Source: Pleomorphomonas sp.
Lineage (GTDB): Bacteria > Pseudomonadota > Alphaproteobacteria > Rhizobiales > Pleomorphomonadaceae
DNA: 56,632 nucleotides
Direction: 5' to 3'
NCBI GenBank assembly: GCA_029976075.1
Contig: JARKNW010000126.1
Coordinates: 1-56,632 of the forward strand
This document shows, piece by piece, positions 1 through 8,675 of this stretch. Made by a program: the position numbers and the translations under genes. A model generated the notes under the pieces. It did not search any database. It saw only the letters and a list, made by a program, of their open reading frames with translations, and was not told the DNA's origin. Within the stretch, counting starts at the first letter, position 1; every line of letters starts with the position of its first letter.

Positions 1-71
1 GCGACCTGCCGCTGAGGTACGCCCTCAGCAACCAACCGCCTGATCAGTGCCCAATCCTCCATCGAGATCAC
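1..71 (-). CDS. istA: IstA transposase, N-terminal fragment (IS21 family)
   Basis: Only the first 23 codons are inside the window. From the GTG at 71-69 the reading is VISMEDWALIRRLVAEGVPQ and on, which is the typical IstA beginning leading into its helix-turn-helix (known for the family). An ATG at 62-60 is the alternative start; I prefer the GTG because family members usually carry the I-S residues before the E-D-W motif. IstA is the DDE transposase that works with the IstB ATPase; neither the catalytic core nor istB is visible. Confidence 0.8.
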   Translation of the reverse strand, partial: MISMEDWALIRRLVAEGVPQRQV

Positions 72-90
72 CCGCCCAATCGTGGTCAGG

Positions 91-133
91 TGGCCTCGTT
101 TTCGAGCGTCGAAGTGGCCTCATTTTCGAGCGT
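91..133. repeat. IS21 terminal repeats (two copies)
   Basis: TGGCCTCGTTTTCGAGCGT at 91-109 and TGGCCTCATTTTCGAGCGT at 115-133 differ at one base and sit in direct orientation. They are read as transposase-binding repeats of the IS21 end. Confidence 0.75.
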
Positions 134-317
134 TGCCGACACGGATCACTCCGGTTGCTCCGCGGGCAGGTCGGGGTTGACCGGCGGCTCGCCGACCGCG
201 GATCGGAGGAAATCCGGCGCCGACGGCGAGCAGCGCAGTGCCCTTGGCGATGCGCCCATCGCTACCCGCCTCGATTCCGGCTCGTCGCGAGCCGTACCCG
301 GATCGGCGGGTTCCTGC

Positions 318-1220
318 TCATCGAGACCGGTCGAGCCGTCCCGAACTCCCCCCGCGCTCATCCCGTCCGAGCGCGAGCGCGGCCAGCGCGTGCAGCGCAG
401 GGGCCGCAGGTTCGGTCTGGGCAAGGCTCCGCAGAAGCGCGGCAGCGCCGGGTCGGTCGTCGGGAGACTTGGACAGGCAGGCGCTGATCACCCCGGAAAG
501 GTCCCCGGGGACCAGAGGTGGCAGCGGAGGCGGTGCGTCCTCGACCTGGGCGAGCGCGGTCGCGATCGGCGTCCCGCGGTCGAAGGGTTTGAGCCCGGTG
601 AGCAGTTCATGAGCCAGAACCCCGAGGGAGTACAGGTCGCTCGCCGCGGTCACGGGCTGGCCGAGTGCCTGCTCCGGGCTGATGTAGTACGCCGTGCCCA
701 GAATCTCGCCGACCAGGGTGAGGTCGGGAGCAGCCAGGTCCTTGGCGATCCCGAAGTCCATCAGCTTGACCACCCCGTCCGGCGAGAGCAGGACGTTCGA
801 CGGCTTGATGTCCCGATGGATGATGGCGGCAGCGTGTGCGCGGAGGAGTGCGCCGGCCAGCTGAATCAGAATCGCCCGGACGCGCGCCGGGTCGAGTGGT
901 CCTTCTGAAGCGACGAGGTCGGCGAGAGTGGGGCCGTCGATGAACTCCATCACCAGGAACGCCAGACCTTCGTGCTCGCCGAAGTCGAACACTTCCACGA
1001 TGTTGGGGTGACTGAGCTGGGCGGCGAATCGGGCCTCGGCGCGAAACCGCTCGGCCACCTGCCGTTCGACGATCGTCTGCGGGTGCATGATCTTCACTGC
1101 GACAGGACGTTCCAGCACCGCGTCCCTCGCCAGCCACACCTGGCCCATGCCGCCGGCCGCGATCTGAGAGCGGAGGCGGTACCGCCCGGACAGGACGAAA
1201 CCCTCTCCGAGGCGGTTCAC
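318..1220 (-). CDS. Ser/Thr protein kinase (actinobacterial Hanks type)
   Basis: A eukaryotic-like Ser/Thr kinase of about 300 residues consisting of little more than the catalytic domain. From the GTG at 1220 the glycine loop (AAGGMGQVW, residues 21-29), the ATP lysine (VAVK, Lys43), the catalytic loop HRDIKPSN (135-142), DFG (155-157) and SPE in place of APE are all in order. No transmembrane helix or PASTA sensor follows; the protein ends about 40 residues after the fold, so it should be cytosolic. The reading frame is open far upstream, to 1640, but the domain starts only at about residue 12 of my choice, so I take the nearest in-frame GTG; its ribosome site is weak. The IS21 end lies 177 bases beyond the stop and does not disrupt it. 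Targets are unknown. Confidence 0.85.
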   Translation of the reverse strand: MNRLGEGFVLSGRYRLRSQIAAGGMGQVWLARDAVLERPVAVKIMHPQTIVERQVAERFRAEARFAAQLSHPNIVEVFDFGEHEGLAFLVMEFIDGPTLADLVASEGPLDPARVRAILIQLAGALLRAHAAAIIHRDIKPSNVLLSPDGVVKLMDFGIAKDLAAPDLTLVGEILGTAYYISPEQALGQPVTAASDLYSLGVLAHELLTGLKPFDRGTPIATALAQVEDAPPPLPPLVPGDLSGVISACLSKSPDDRPGAAALLRSLAQTEPAAPALHALAALALGRDERGGSSGRLDRSR

Positions 1221-1747
1221 CGCCGACCCGGCCGTTCCGGGGAGGGCCGCACGACAGCCGTTCCGGGCTGGTCCAGTCCGGGTGCCGCAGCGGCGTGGTC
1301 CGAGTCGAGGCGACGCCTCGACGGCGGAAGGCGGTCGTGGCTCACGACGGTTTCCTTTGCTCTTGCGATGCAGACCGTCGCGAGTGCCGTGGAAGTTACG
1401 GTTGGCGGCACAATCCTCAGCTCCCCCGCAGCCGGTGGGCTGCCGGCCAGCGTGTAGCCGCGCCGCAGTCTGTCCACGGCGGATCATGCCCTTCCGGGAT
1501 GTGAGCCGTCGGCGCAACCGCGGGGCCCGGGCGAATGGGTTGTGGCTCCGGCTGGTCTTGTTGGCACCGTCCCGCCTTCCGCCGCCGACGCTGTGGAGGT
1601 CTGGTGGCGTTGGTTCGTACCCGGTCCGAGGCCCGGCCAAACCAACGTCCGAACCCTGCCATCCGGCGCTCGTCCGCAGGCGGCAGTCCGGTGTGACCTC
1701 GGCGAGACCGGGGTAAGGGTGCGGCAGGTACGTCGACAGGGGGACCG
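1221..1747. other. Intergenic region between divergent kinase and glycosyltransferase
   Basis: About 530 bases of high-GC DNA between two divergent genes. Open frames exist on both strands, but their translations are Arg/Pro-rich and look like shadows. It presumably holds both promoters. I see no repeat, RNA or palindrome that I can defend. Confidence 0.4.
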
Positions 1748-2866
1748 TTGGACACCGTCAGCGTCGTGATTCCGGCGTACAACGTGGCGTCTCTGCTGCC
1801 GCGCTGTGTGGAATCGCTGTTGGCCCAGTCTCATCAGCCGCTGGAGATCATCATCGTTGATGACGGCTCCACCGACGAGACTGCGGCGGTTATCGCGTCC
1901 TACGAGCGGCGCGTCCGGCAGGTGCACGGTCTCTACCAGCGGCACCGGGGCCTGGGCCCGGCCCGCAATGCCGCGCTCAGCCTCGCCTCGGGTGACTTCA
2001 TTGCCATGGTGGACGCCGACGACTGGGTTGCACCGGACTTCTTCGCCGATCTGCTCCGGATCGCGCGCGAGCGGGATGCCGATGTCGTGGTGGGTGGGTT
2101 CTCCTTCGACGTGTGGGGCCGCACCATAGCGTTCCCGTTCCTTCCGCGGGTGCGGACGATGACCGGCCCGGAGGCGGCTGAGCTCTCGCTGCACCTGAGC
2201 CGCTTCCCCTCCTTCGCCTGGAACAAGCTGTACCGGCGCAGTCTCTTTCGTGAGGACGATCCGCCGTTCCCGAGCATCTACTACGAGGATCTGGCCACGA
2301 CGCCGCGCATCCTGCTGCGCGCGGGGACGGTGGCATTCCACCACGAGACCTACTACCACTACTGCCTCCGCAAGGACAGCATCACGGGCGCCTTCGGCGC
2401 CAAGAACGTGTTCTCCTTCCTCGCGGCGATCGACATTCTTCGGCACTTCCTGCACGAGAGCGGTCTCTGGGCAGCCTGGCGGAGCAGCTACCTCGCGCTC
2501 CTGGCCAACGCCGGGGTGATGATGGCCATCCAGATCCTGCTCCAGCCCACCCGAATTCCGCTGCGCCACAGGGGACTGCTGTTCGTCCGCTTCGCACACC
2601 GGCTGCGCGCGCTGGCCCGGCGTCCTGACGCCGGCCGACGGCTGCGCACCGTGCGGCTCCGCACGGCCCACACGCGTGGTGTGCTGCCTCGTCGCCGGCA
2701 GGCGGCCCAACCTTCGGCGAAGGAATTCCTGCCCGGCGTCTTGGTGGTTCCCGGCCCATTCGGGCGCCGTTCCGGTGCCCGCCTCCAGCCGGCCAGGGAC
2801 CAGGCCGGCAGCACCGGCGAGCGCGCCGCCACCCAGCGGAGGACGCCCGACCCCGCACCACAGTGA
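1748..2866 (+). CDS. Family 2 glycosyltransferase
   Basis: A GT-A fold glycosyltransferase expected to move a sugar from a nucleotide-sugar donor to a cell-wall, capsule or teichoic-acid acceptor. The start is a TTG at 1748, supported by AGGGGG six bases upstream and by the family N-terminus VSVVIPAYN immediately after it. The nucleotide-binding IIVDDGSTD (about residues 35-43) and the DxD-type metal motif MVDADDW (about 86-92) are present, followed by the acceptor region with YYEDLATTPR near residue 180. The last 70 or so residues are Arg/Pro/Gln-rich and resemble no GT2 tail that I know; a frameshift shortly before, or an overlong 3' end, would explain it. Acceptor and pathway cannot be told from the context. 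Confidence 0.85.
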   Translation: MDTVSVVIPAYNVASLLPRCVESLLAQSHQPLEIIIVDDGSTDETAAVIASYERRVRQVHGLYQRHRGLGPARNAALSLASGDFIAMVDADDWVAPDFFADLLRIARERDADVVVGGFSFDVWGRTIAFPFLPRVRTMTGPEAAELSLHLSRFPSFAWNKLYRRSLFREDDPPFPSIYYEDLATTPRILLRAGTVAFHHETYYHYCLRKDSITGAFGAKNVFSFLAAIDILRHFLHESGLWAAWRSSYLALLANAGVMMAIQILLQPTRIPLRHRGLLFVRFAHRLRALARRPDAGRRLRTVRLRTAHTRGVLPRRRQAAQPSAKEFLPGVLVVPGPFGRRSGARLQPARDQAGSTGERAATQRRTPDPAPQ

Positions 2867-3057
2867 ATGCTCGCTCCCCGATCGCAGCGGCGAAGGGCCG
2901 GCGATGATCCGTGCCGACTGGCCGGCCCGAGCGGCAGTGACCGGGAAGGCCGTCGGCAGCCGGTTCCCCGTTCGGCCCTGCCGCCGGTGGAGTCGTGTAG
3001 GTTCGCGTCTGCACCGTCTTGCGGACACGGTCGTCGTCCAGGGTCTGGGAGGGTTCA

Positions 3058-3699
3058 GTGGGCCAGAACGTGAGTGCTGAGCCGACCGCGCGTCGAGCGG
3101 CCGCGGCCCGCATGAGCCGGGACTTCGCGGACGAGGACGACCTCGGGACGCTTCTCGGGGTCGCGCAGCATGGTCTGGGTTCGCTGTTCGACGGGGAGTG
3201 CACGATCCAGCTCGAGGTGAGGGGTGAGGTCGGCGCGGCCAGCGAGACAGAGTGGCTACCGTCAGAAGGGCTCGCCGAGACGGTCCTGGCGGGGCTGGTC
3301 GGGCAGCCGAGCGAGGACGTGCACAGCGAGCGAGCCGGGATTCTGATCCAGCCCAGCAGCAGCAGCGGCGTGTGCAGGGCATGGGTGCAGTTCGCCGTGC
3401 CCCGGCGGGTGAGCGTGGACGAGTTGATCGCCGGGGACCTGTTCACCCAGGCATTTGCGATCGCGATGGACCGGATCGTCGGACAGAACCGGGCCGCGAG
3501 AAGAGAGACCCAGCTTCGAGAGGCGATCGAGAGCCACCGGATCATCGGGCAGGCGACCGGGATCATGATGGAGCGCCATCGCCTGACCGCGGGAGCCGCG
3601 TTCGAGCTGCTCAGGACAGCGAGCCAGAACCGCAACATCCGGCTGCGGAGGATCGCTGAGCGCCTGATCGACACGGGCCAGGAGCCTGACCTCGCCTGA
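3058..3699 (+). CDS. ANTAR-domain regulator with GAF-like N-terminus
   Basis: An RNA-binding transcription antitermination regulator of about 213 residues. The C-terminus (about residues 150-208: REAIESHRIIGQATGIMMER, then AFELLRTASQ and IAERLIDTG) is a canonical ANTAR three-helix module, known to bind paired stem-loops in nascent mRNA. The region before it has the size and pattern of the GAF-like sensor common in actinobacterial ANTAR proteins. The GTG at 3058 is chosen because GGGAGG lies just upstream. Neighbours on both sides run as separate units, so the target mRNA is unknown. Confidence 0.85.
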   Translation: MGQNVSAEPTARRAAAARMSRDFADEDDLGTLLGVAQHGLGSLFDGECTIQLEVRGEVGAASETEWLPSEGLAETVLAGLVGQPSEDVHSERAGILIQPSSSSGVCRAWVQFAVPRRVSVDELIAGDLFTQAFAIAMDRIVGQNRAARRETQLREAIESHRIIGQATGIMMERHRLTAGAAFELLRTASQNRNIRLRRIAERLIDTGQEPDLA

Positions 3700-3959
3700 A
3701 CACGGCCCCGTTACCGGCAACAGCACAGCGATGCGCCGGCTGTCCAGTTCAACCGGCGCACCTGCCATCGCCGGATCCCGGGAACCGGCTCCGGGTAAGT
3801 CAGTCAGTACCCGGAAACCGGACTTCCACCACCCGGTCAGCGGTGCCCACGGGCACAGCGCCGCGGCCACGAACCGGCGCTCGTGTTCGCGTCGGTGGAC
3901 GTTGTCCTGCAGCAGCCGGCGGTGCGGTCGGCCGCCGCCGAGGCAATCGGACATCACAG

Positions 3960-4712
3960 CTAGATGAGGTTCGCCGCGGTGAGCACCCGCTGGTCGGCCA
4001 GCGCCAGGGGAGTGGCGGCGTGGGCGACGACCCGGTGGTCCTCGCCCAGGACGATGGCACGGTCGCTCAACTCTGCGGCCAGCCCGAGGTCGTGGGTCGC
4101 GATCACCAGCGTGCGTCCGGACGCCCGGAGCCGGGTCAGTAGCCCGACGAGCCACGCGGTCGTCCTGGGGTCGAGGGCTGCCGTGGGCTCGTCGAACAGC
4201 AGCACCTGTGGACTCATCACCAGCACGGTGCCGATCGCGGCGCGCTTCTGCTGGCCGAGCGAGAGGTGGGCAGGGGAACGGTCGAGCAGGTCAACGATCC
4301 CGAGCATGCCGGCGACGTCCGCAACCCGCCGGGTGGTCTCGGTACGATCCAGACCCAGTTGGCGGCAGCCGAACTGGAGATCCTCGCTGACCGAGGCCGA
4401 GAAGAGCTGGGCTGCCGGGTCCTGGAAGACCAGCCCCACCCGGCTTCGGAATCGTGCGTTGGCTGCGTGATCGGCCAGGGTCTCCTCGTTCACCTGCTCG
4501 CCGAACGCCTCGAAGCTGCCGGCCCGGCAGAAGACGAGGCCGGCCAGCACCTTCAGCAGCGTCGACTTCCCGGACCCGTTCGCTCCGAGCAGGGCGAGGG
4601 ACTCTCCCTCGCGCACCTCCACAGACACCGAGTCCAGAGCCGGGTACCGGTCGAGGTAGCGGTGGCTCAGCCCGTCCGCGCTGAGCAGGATGTCACCGGG
4701 CACGCAGGTCAC
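3960..4712 (-). CDS. cbiO: ECF transporter ATPase CbiO/NikO
   Basis: The ATP-binding subunit of a group I energy-coupling-factor importer for Ni2+ or Co2+. Walker A GANGSGKST (about residues 43-51), Q-loop FQDP, signature LSLGQ, Walker B VLLFDEP and the switch histidine in ATHD are all present in about 250 residues. The GTG start at 4712 lies inside the end of the upstream gene (20-base overlap); a second in-frame GTG at 4703 is equally possible. It is the last gene of a leftward cbiM-cbiQ-cbiO operon, and the Nur box ahead of cbiM points to nickel as the cargo. Confidence 0.92.
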   Translation of the reverse strand: MTCVPGDILLSADGLSHRYLDRYPALDSVSVEVREGESLALLGANGSGKSTLLKVLAGLVFCRAGSFEAFGEQVNEETLADHAANARFRSRVGLVFQDPAAQLFSASVSEDLQFGCRQLGLDRTETTRRVADVAGMLGIVDLLDRSPAHLSLGQQKRAAIGTVLVMSPQVLLFDEPTAALDPRTTAWLVGLLTRLRASGRTLVIATHDLGLAAELSDRAIVLGEDHRVVAHAATPLALADQRVLTAANLI

Positions 4713-5562
4713 CCCACAGCAGTGCCGCGGCCGCGACCACGCAGCCGAGGCCGATCAGCACGTCGGAAGCCCGCAGCGGACTCGGCGCAGGATCCCGCAG
4801 CCGGCCGGTGAATCCTCGCGCGGCCATCGCCTGGTGCACCTGTTCGGCGAGGTTTGTCGACCGGGCGAAGAGCGCCCCGACGCTCGCCCCGACGAAACCA
4901 CGGTCCTCCCTTCCGGTCGCCCCGCCGAGGCTGCGCGCCCTGCGGGCGAACAGCTGGTCGGTGAGGGCCTCGACCAGGACGCTCAGGTAGCGCTGCGCCA
5001 TCGTCGCGATCAGGACGAAGCCCGCGGGCGCGCCGATCGCCCGCAGCGCAGCCATGAGCCGGAGCCAGCTCGTGGTTCGGGTGAGCAGCACGGCAACGGC
5101 GAGGCAGGCCAGAACCCGGGCCAGCACGATCCACGCGTTCCACAGGCCCTGCGCCGTCAGTCCCTGCCCCGACCACAGCGGCACCACCACCGTCCCTGGG
5201 CGAACGAGCGAGAGCGTCGCCGGTGTGAGCAGCGCCAGGCTCATCACCAGTGCCGGTCCTGCGATCACCGCCAGCGATCCGATCACCCGGTGCCACCCGG
5301 CCAGCGCCACCAGCGCCACAGCGGCGATGGTCAGCGTCCATGGACTGTGCAGCAGCGCGAGGACGATGAGCACCACCAGGGAGGTGACCAGCTTCACGCG
5401 GGGGTCCCAGCGTCCCAGGAGCTTCTCGTCCGGGAGGAGGCTGGACGTCAGTTGTTCCGCCCGGGCCAGCGACCGCCGCAGGAAGCGGTGCTGGTGACGG
5501 TTCGGGACGACGACCGCGGACGGCGTGGCCAGCCAGTCGGGCAGGGCGGAGGACGTGCTCAC
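4693..5562 (-). CDS. cbiQ: ECF transporter transmembrane protein CbiQ/NikQ
   Basis: The energy-coupling membrane subunit (T component), about 289 residues. Five to six hydrophobic segments fill residues 55-210 and a last one is at the C-terminus. The Ala-Arg-Gly coupling motif appears as AMAARGFTG near residue 250, after the first one, ARRARSLGG; both contact the ATPase in the family. The GTG start is fixed by a four-base overlap (GTGA) with the stop of cbiM, typical of translational coupling. Confidence 0.88.
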   Translation of the reverse strand: MSTSSALPDWLATPSAVVVPNRHQHRFLRRSLARAEQLTSSLLPDEKLLGRWDPRVKLVTSLVVLIVLALLHSPWTLTIAAVALVALAGWHRVIGSLAVIAGPALVMSLALLTPATLSLVRPGTVVVPLWSGQGLTAQGLWNAWIVLARVLACLAVAVLLTRTTSWLRLMAALRAIGAPAGFVLIATMAQRYLSVLVEALTDQLFARRARSLGGATGREDRGFVGASVGALFARSTNLAEQVHQAMAARGFTGRLRDPAPSPLRASDVLIGLGCVVAAAALLWGDLRAR

Positions 5563-6581
5563 TCGACCGGCACCGCCGGACGTCCCCATACCCGTCCAGC
5601 CAGCCAGAACGCCAGGAAGGTGAATCCGGCCACGATCAGTGAGCCGACCAGCGCCGAAACCCAGTAGCCGACCAGCGGATCACTCGCACCGGGGAAGCCG
5701 TAGTCGGGCAGCAGCGTGCCGGTGAACCACTCCGACCAGGTCGCGAAGCCGGCCGGGAGGAAGCCGAGTTGCCCGGCGAGCTCGTCGCCGCCCCATTCGC
5801 CGAATGCTGCGCCCTGGGCGATCAGGCCGAGCGGTGTCAGCAGCAGCATCGCCGCGAGCACCCCCAACGAGACCAGACCGGGATTGGCCCGCAGGCCGGA
5901 GGTGCGGGCCGCATCGGGAGATCCGTCCAGCTGGCCGGTCCGGGCGAGGAACGTGTGGCCGGCGGCGGTGACGATCGCCTCTGCCGGGCCGGCGATGACC
6001 AGATGGGCGAACAGCATGGCGGGGACGGTGATCGCCAGCGGGTAGGGGTTGTACAAGGCGACGCCGGTCGCGTCGTGGAACAGCGCCGGCTGGATGCCGA
6101 GCTCGACGCCGACGGCCAGCCCGGCCGCGGTGATCCCGACGTAGCCACCCGCCGCGGCGGCGAAGGCCCGGCGTGGCAGCGATCCGCTGCGCCCGGCGAT
6201 GAGCCGGAAGACGGCCAGCCCGACCAGAGGCATGATCAGGGCCATGTTGACGACGTTCGCGCCGTAGGCCAGTACACCACCGTCGCCGAAGATCAGTGCC
6301 TGGAACAGCAGCGCGACCGAGGTTGCCACGACGGCCGCCGGTAGTCCCGCGACCACCGCGATCAGCACCGCGCCGACCGCATGAGCAGTCGTCCCTCCGG
6401 GTACCGGGAGGTTGAACATCATCAGCAGGAAGCTGAACGCGCTGAGCATCGCCAACCGGGGGACAGCCCTTCCGCGAACCTGCCGCGCCACCTTCGCCGA
6501 GGCTGCCGCGACTGCGGGAACGGCGACGGCGAACGCGGCCACGCACGTCTCGGGCGACAGGTAGCCGTCGGGGATGTGCAT
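5559..6581 (-). CDS. cbiM: Substrate-specific component CbiM/NikM with fused NikN-like tail
   Basis: The metal-recognition subunit (S component) of the importer. It begins MHIPDGYLSP, the invariant N-terminus whose His2 is a metal ligand in characterised CbiM/NikM. ATG 6581 has GGAGG upstream, and longer frames upstream are not needed. Residues 1-220 form the six-helix CbiM core. The remaining 120 residues hold two further membrane segments around an extracytoplasmic stretch (GEWGGDELAGQLGF), as in proteins where NikN/PDGLE is fused to NikM; no separate cbiN gene exists here. The choice of nickel rests on the operator, not on this sequence. Confidence 0.9.
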   Translation of the reverse strand: MHIPDGYLSPETCVAAFAVAVPAVAAASAKVARQVRGRAVPRLAMLSAFSFLLMMFNLPVPGGTTAHAVGAVLIAVVAGLPAAVVATSVALLFQALIFGDGGVLAYGANVVNMALIMPLVGLAVFRLIAGRSGSLPRRAFAAAAGGYVGITAAGLAVGVELGIQPALFHDATGVALYNPYPLAITVPAMLFAHLVIAGPAEAIVTAAGHTFLARTGQLDGSPDAARTSGLRANPGLVSLGVLAAMLLLTPLGLIAQGAAFGEWGGDELAGQLGFLPAGFATWSEWFTGTLLPDYGFPGASDPLVGYWVSALVGSLIVAGFTFLAFWLAGRVWGRPAVPVE

Positions 6582-6599
6582 GCAGGCCTCCAATGGCTC

Positions 6600-6620
6600 T
6601 GTTGCGAAGGTATCGCAACA
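6600..6620. promoter_or_regulatory. Nur-type operator (Nur box) ahead of cbiMQO
   Basis: TGTTGCGA, five bases AGGTA, then TCGCAACA: a perfect 8+8 inverted repeat. It matches the published Streptomyces Nur box pattern TTGCAA-N5-TTGCAA at every core position apart from the fifth base and its mirror (TTGCGA-N5-TCGCAA). It lies 19 bases upstream of the cbiM start, where a bound repressor would block transcription, and just downstream of the fur-family gene. Confidence 0.75.
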
Positions 6621-6701
6621 AGGTGACAACACCATAGGCCACCGGGGCGCTGGCGCGGGACCAGCACCGCGCCCCGCGCGGGCAGCTGTCCCCGTGGGGA
6701 T

Positions 6702-7145
6702 TCAGCCCGCCGGGTTCCGGCAGTCTCTGCACACCCCCGAAAGGGTGGCGTGACCGGCATGCAGCTCGAACCCGGCCTGGGCCAGCAGCGCTGTCGCGAG
6801 GTCGTCCATGATCGCCGGGGGCAGGTCGATGATCCGTCCGCACCTTCGGCACTGTCCGTGGACGTGCTCGTGGCCGTGGCCATCGACCAGGTGATACAGG
6901 GTCGGCCCGTGGCTGGGGTGCAGGTGCTGGACGATCTGCAGGCGGCTGAACAGGTCCAGGGCGCGATGCACGCTGGCGCGATGCACCTCCGGCGCCGTCT
7001 CGGCCACGAGGTCGACGATCTGCTCGGCGCTGAGGTGCTCGGAGTGTGCCTCCAGCACGCCGAGCACGGCAGTCCGGGCCGGCGTCAGCCGCTCACCCCT
7101 CGCGTGCAGGGTTGCCGTCAGTCGATCGAGCGTGGAGGTGGACAC
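6702..7145 (-). CDS. nur: Fur-family metalloregulator, probably the nickel regulator Nur
   Basis: A Fur-superfamily repressor of 147 residues. The winged helix occupies residues 1-80 (RLTPARTAVLGVLEAH, then RASVHRALDLF as the recognition region). It is followed by HGHEHVHGQCRRCG, a metal-site His cluster with the first CxxC, and by CRDC at the C-terminus as the second CxxC of the structural zinc site. Fur, Zur and Nur cannot be separated by these motifs alone; Nur is chosen because of the Nur-box palindrome and a Ni/Co transporter 120 bases downstream on the same strand. The GTG at 7145 is the start. Confidence 0.8.
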   Translation of the reverse strand: MSTSTLDRLTATLHARGERLTPARTAVLGVLEAHSEHLSAEQIVDLVAETAPEVHRASVHRALDLFSRLQIVQHLHPSHGPTLYHLVDGHGHEHVHGQCRRCGRIIDLPPAIMDDLATALLAQAGFELHAGHATLSGVCRDCRNPAG

Positions 7146-7242
7146 TGCCCCATTGTCCGCGGGACCGGCAGCAACTGCCAGTGCCCGCCGGGCACGCAGC
7201 CCCGGCGGAACGGTGCCTGCGCGGCGGACGGCCGCTCCGCGG

Positions 7243-8625
7243 TCAGTGCCGGAACGCCGTGGCCGTGAGGTGGAGGGCCCGCTGGAGGAGCTCGGTCTCG
7301 TGCCAGACGGGAAGCCGGAGCATGGACCGGTGCCCGTCGTAGGGGGAGAACCCCGGTCCCGGGGCGAGCTTCACCCCTGCCCTCTTGGCGGTCTCGGCGA
7401 GGGCCAGCGCGTCGTCGTGGGTGTCGATCCACAAGCCGGAGCCGCCCTTGATGGCCTGCCAGGTCCAGTCGGGGAAGTGCGTGCGAATCGCCTCCTCCGT
7501 GGCGCTCAGGTGGGTGTTGAGCATCTCCCTGCGCTGGCGTCGCGCGCGATCGGCCCGCTTCAGGAGCCTGACGGCATGGAGCTGGTCGACCACCGAGGTG
7601 GCGAGGTCCTCGACCTTGCGGAGCTCCAGCAGCTGTCTGATCCGGCTCGGCGACGCCCGGACCCAGCCGATGCGCAGGCCTCCCCAGAAGAGCTTCGAGA
7701 GGGTGCCGACGCTGATCAGCAGCTCCGGATCGACCAGCCCGGCGAGCGTTGCCGCCGGCGGACCCTGCAGGGTCAGGTCGTAGGAGCAGCAGTCCTCGAT
7801 GGTGAGGATCTCGTGTTCGGCGATGAGCCCCGAGAGCTCGGCCCGCGCCCGGGCGGCCATGGTCTGGCCGGTCGGGTTGTGGATGCTGGTCTGGCAGTAG
7901 AGCGCGGTGGGCCGGCGGGACGCGGCGCGGGCGAACAGCTCGAGGTCAAGACCCTTCGGGGTGGTCCGGAGCCCCTCGATGCGCGCACCCAGGGTTCTGA
8001 GGACCTCCAGGCCGCCCCGGTAGCCGGGATCCTCGACCAGGGTGAGGTCGCCGGCGGCAACGACGCTGCGCAGGGAGAGGAACGTCGCCTGCTGGGATCC
8101 TGCCGTGACCAGGATCTCCTGCGGCTGGGTGGGAATGCCGTCGCCGCTGAGGTGCTCGGCAATGGCCTGGCGGAGGACGGGAAGGCCGGCAGGGAAGTAC
8201 CCGTCCGTGTCGAGGTAGGGGCGCAGTTCGTCATCGAGCGGCTCGGCCAGGGTTTCGCGAACCACCGGCGAGGCGGGCAGGGCGCCCGTGGAGAGGTCGA
8301 TCACGTCGACGTCGGTCCTGGTGAACGAGAACAACCGCCCCTCGACGAGCGCAGCCGCCTTCCCTGAGCCTGATCGAACCCGACTCCCCGAGCCTCGGGT
8401 CGAGACGAGGTAGCCGCGTGCCTCCAGCACGGCGTACGCGGCAACCACGGTCGCACGCGAGACGCCGAGTGCGAGGGCGCAGTCACGCTGGGCCGGAAGG
8501 GCGCTTCCGGCAGGAATGAAGCCGGCATGGATCAACTCGATCAGCGAACCGGCCAGAGCTTCGGACAGCGGCGCAGCCGGGTCGGCCCAGCCACCGAGCA
8601 TCCGGCTGAGCTCCGCGGCGTCCAT
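7243..8625 (-). CDS. MocR/PdxR-type GntR regulator with aminotransferase domain
   Basis: A two-domain regulator: an N-terminal GntR winged helix (residues 1-85, ending YLVSTRGSGS) and a fold-type-I aminotransferase domain to residue 460. The PLP signs are visible: TAGSQQA, HNPTGQT, IEDCCSYD (the usual Asp), and SVGTLSKLFWGGLRIGW holding the Schiff-base Lys. Such proteins sense PLP or amino-acid ligands and bind direct repeats. It is divergent from the UPF0261 gene, with repeats and palindromes in the 130-base gap, so that operon is the probable target. ATG 8625 is chosen; a GTG five codons upstream is possible. Confidence 0.88.
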   Translation of the reverse strand: MDAAELSRMLGGWADPAAPLSEALAGSLIELIHAGFIPAGSALPAQRDCALALGVSRATVVAAYAVLEARGYLVSTRGSGSRVRSGSGKAAALVEGRLFSFTRTDVDVIDLSTGALPASPVVRETLAEPLDDELRPYLDTDGYFPAGLPVLRQAIAEHLSGDGIPTQPQEILVTAGSQQATFLSLRSVVAAGDLTLVEDPGYRGGLEVLRTLGARIEGLRTTPKGLDLELFARAASRRPTALYCQTSIHNPTGQTMAARARAELSGLIAEHEILTIEDCCSYDLTLQGPPAATLAGLVDPELLISVGTLSKLFWGGLRIGWVRASPSRIRQLLELRKVEDLATSVVDQLHAVRLLKRADRARRQRREMLNTHLSATEEAIRTHFPDWTWQAIKGGSGLWIDTHDDALALAETAKRAGVKLAPGPGFSPYDGHRSMLRLPVWHETELLQRALHLTATAFRH

Positions 8626-8675
8626 GCGCGTGGCGAGCACAGCCTCAGTATGTCCAGTACAGCCCCGCCCGCGCC

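Larger units (their letters stand above)
1..141 (-). mobile_element. End of an IS21-family insertion sequence
   Basis: The left edge of the window is the terminus of an IS21-family element that continues outside it. Two almost identical 19-base terminal repeats lie at 91-109 and 115-133, 24 bases apart, and the outer tip, read on the minus strand from 141, begins TGTCGGC. Multiple terminal repeats with a TG tip just upstream of istA are known for IS21 elements. The kinase gene downstream is intact, so the element did not break it. No target duplication can be seen because the other end is missing. Confidence 0.8.

Noticed and set aside
6582..6701. Cobalamin riboswitch upstream of cbiM
   Set aside because: The gap is only 120 bases, with no B12-box-like sequence; the Nur-box palindrome explains control better.
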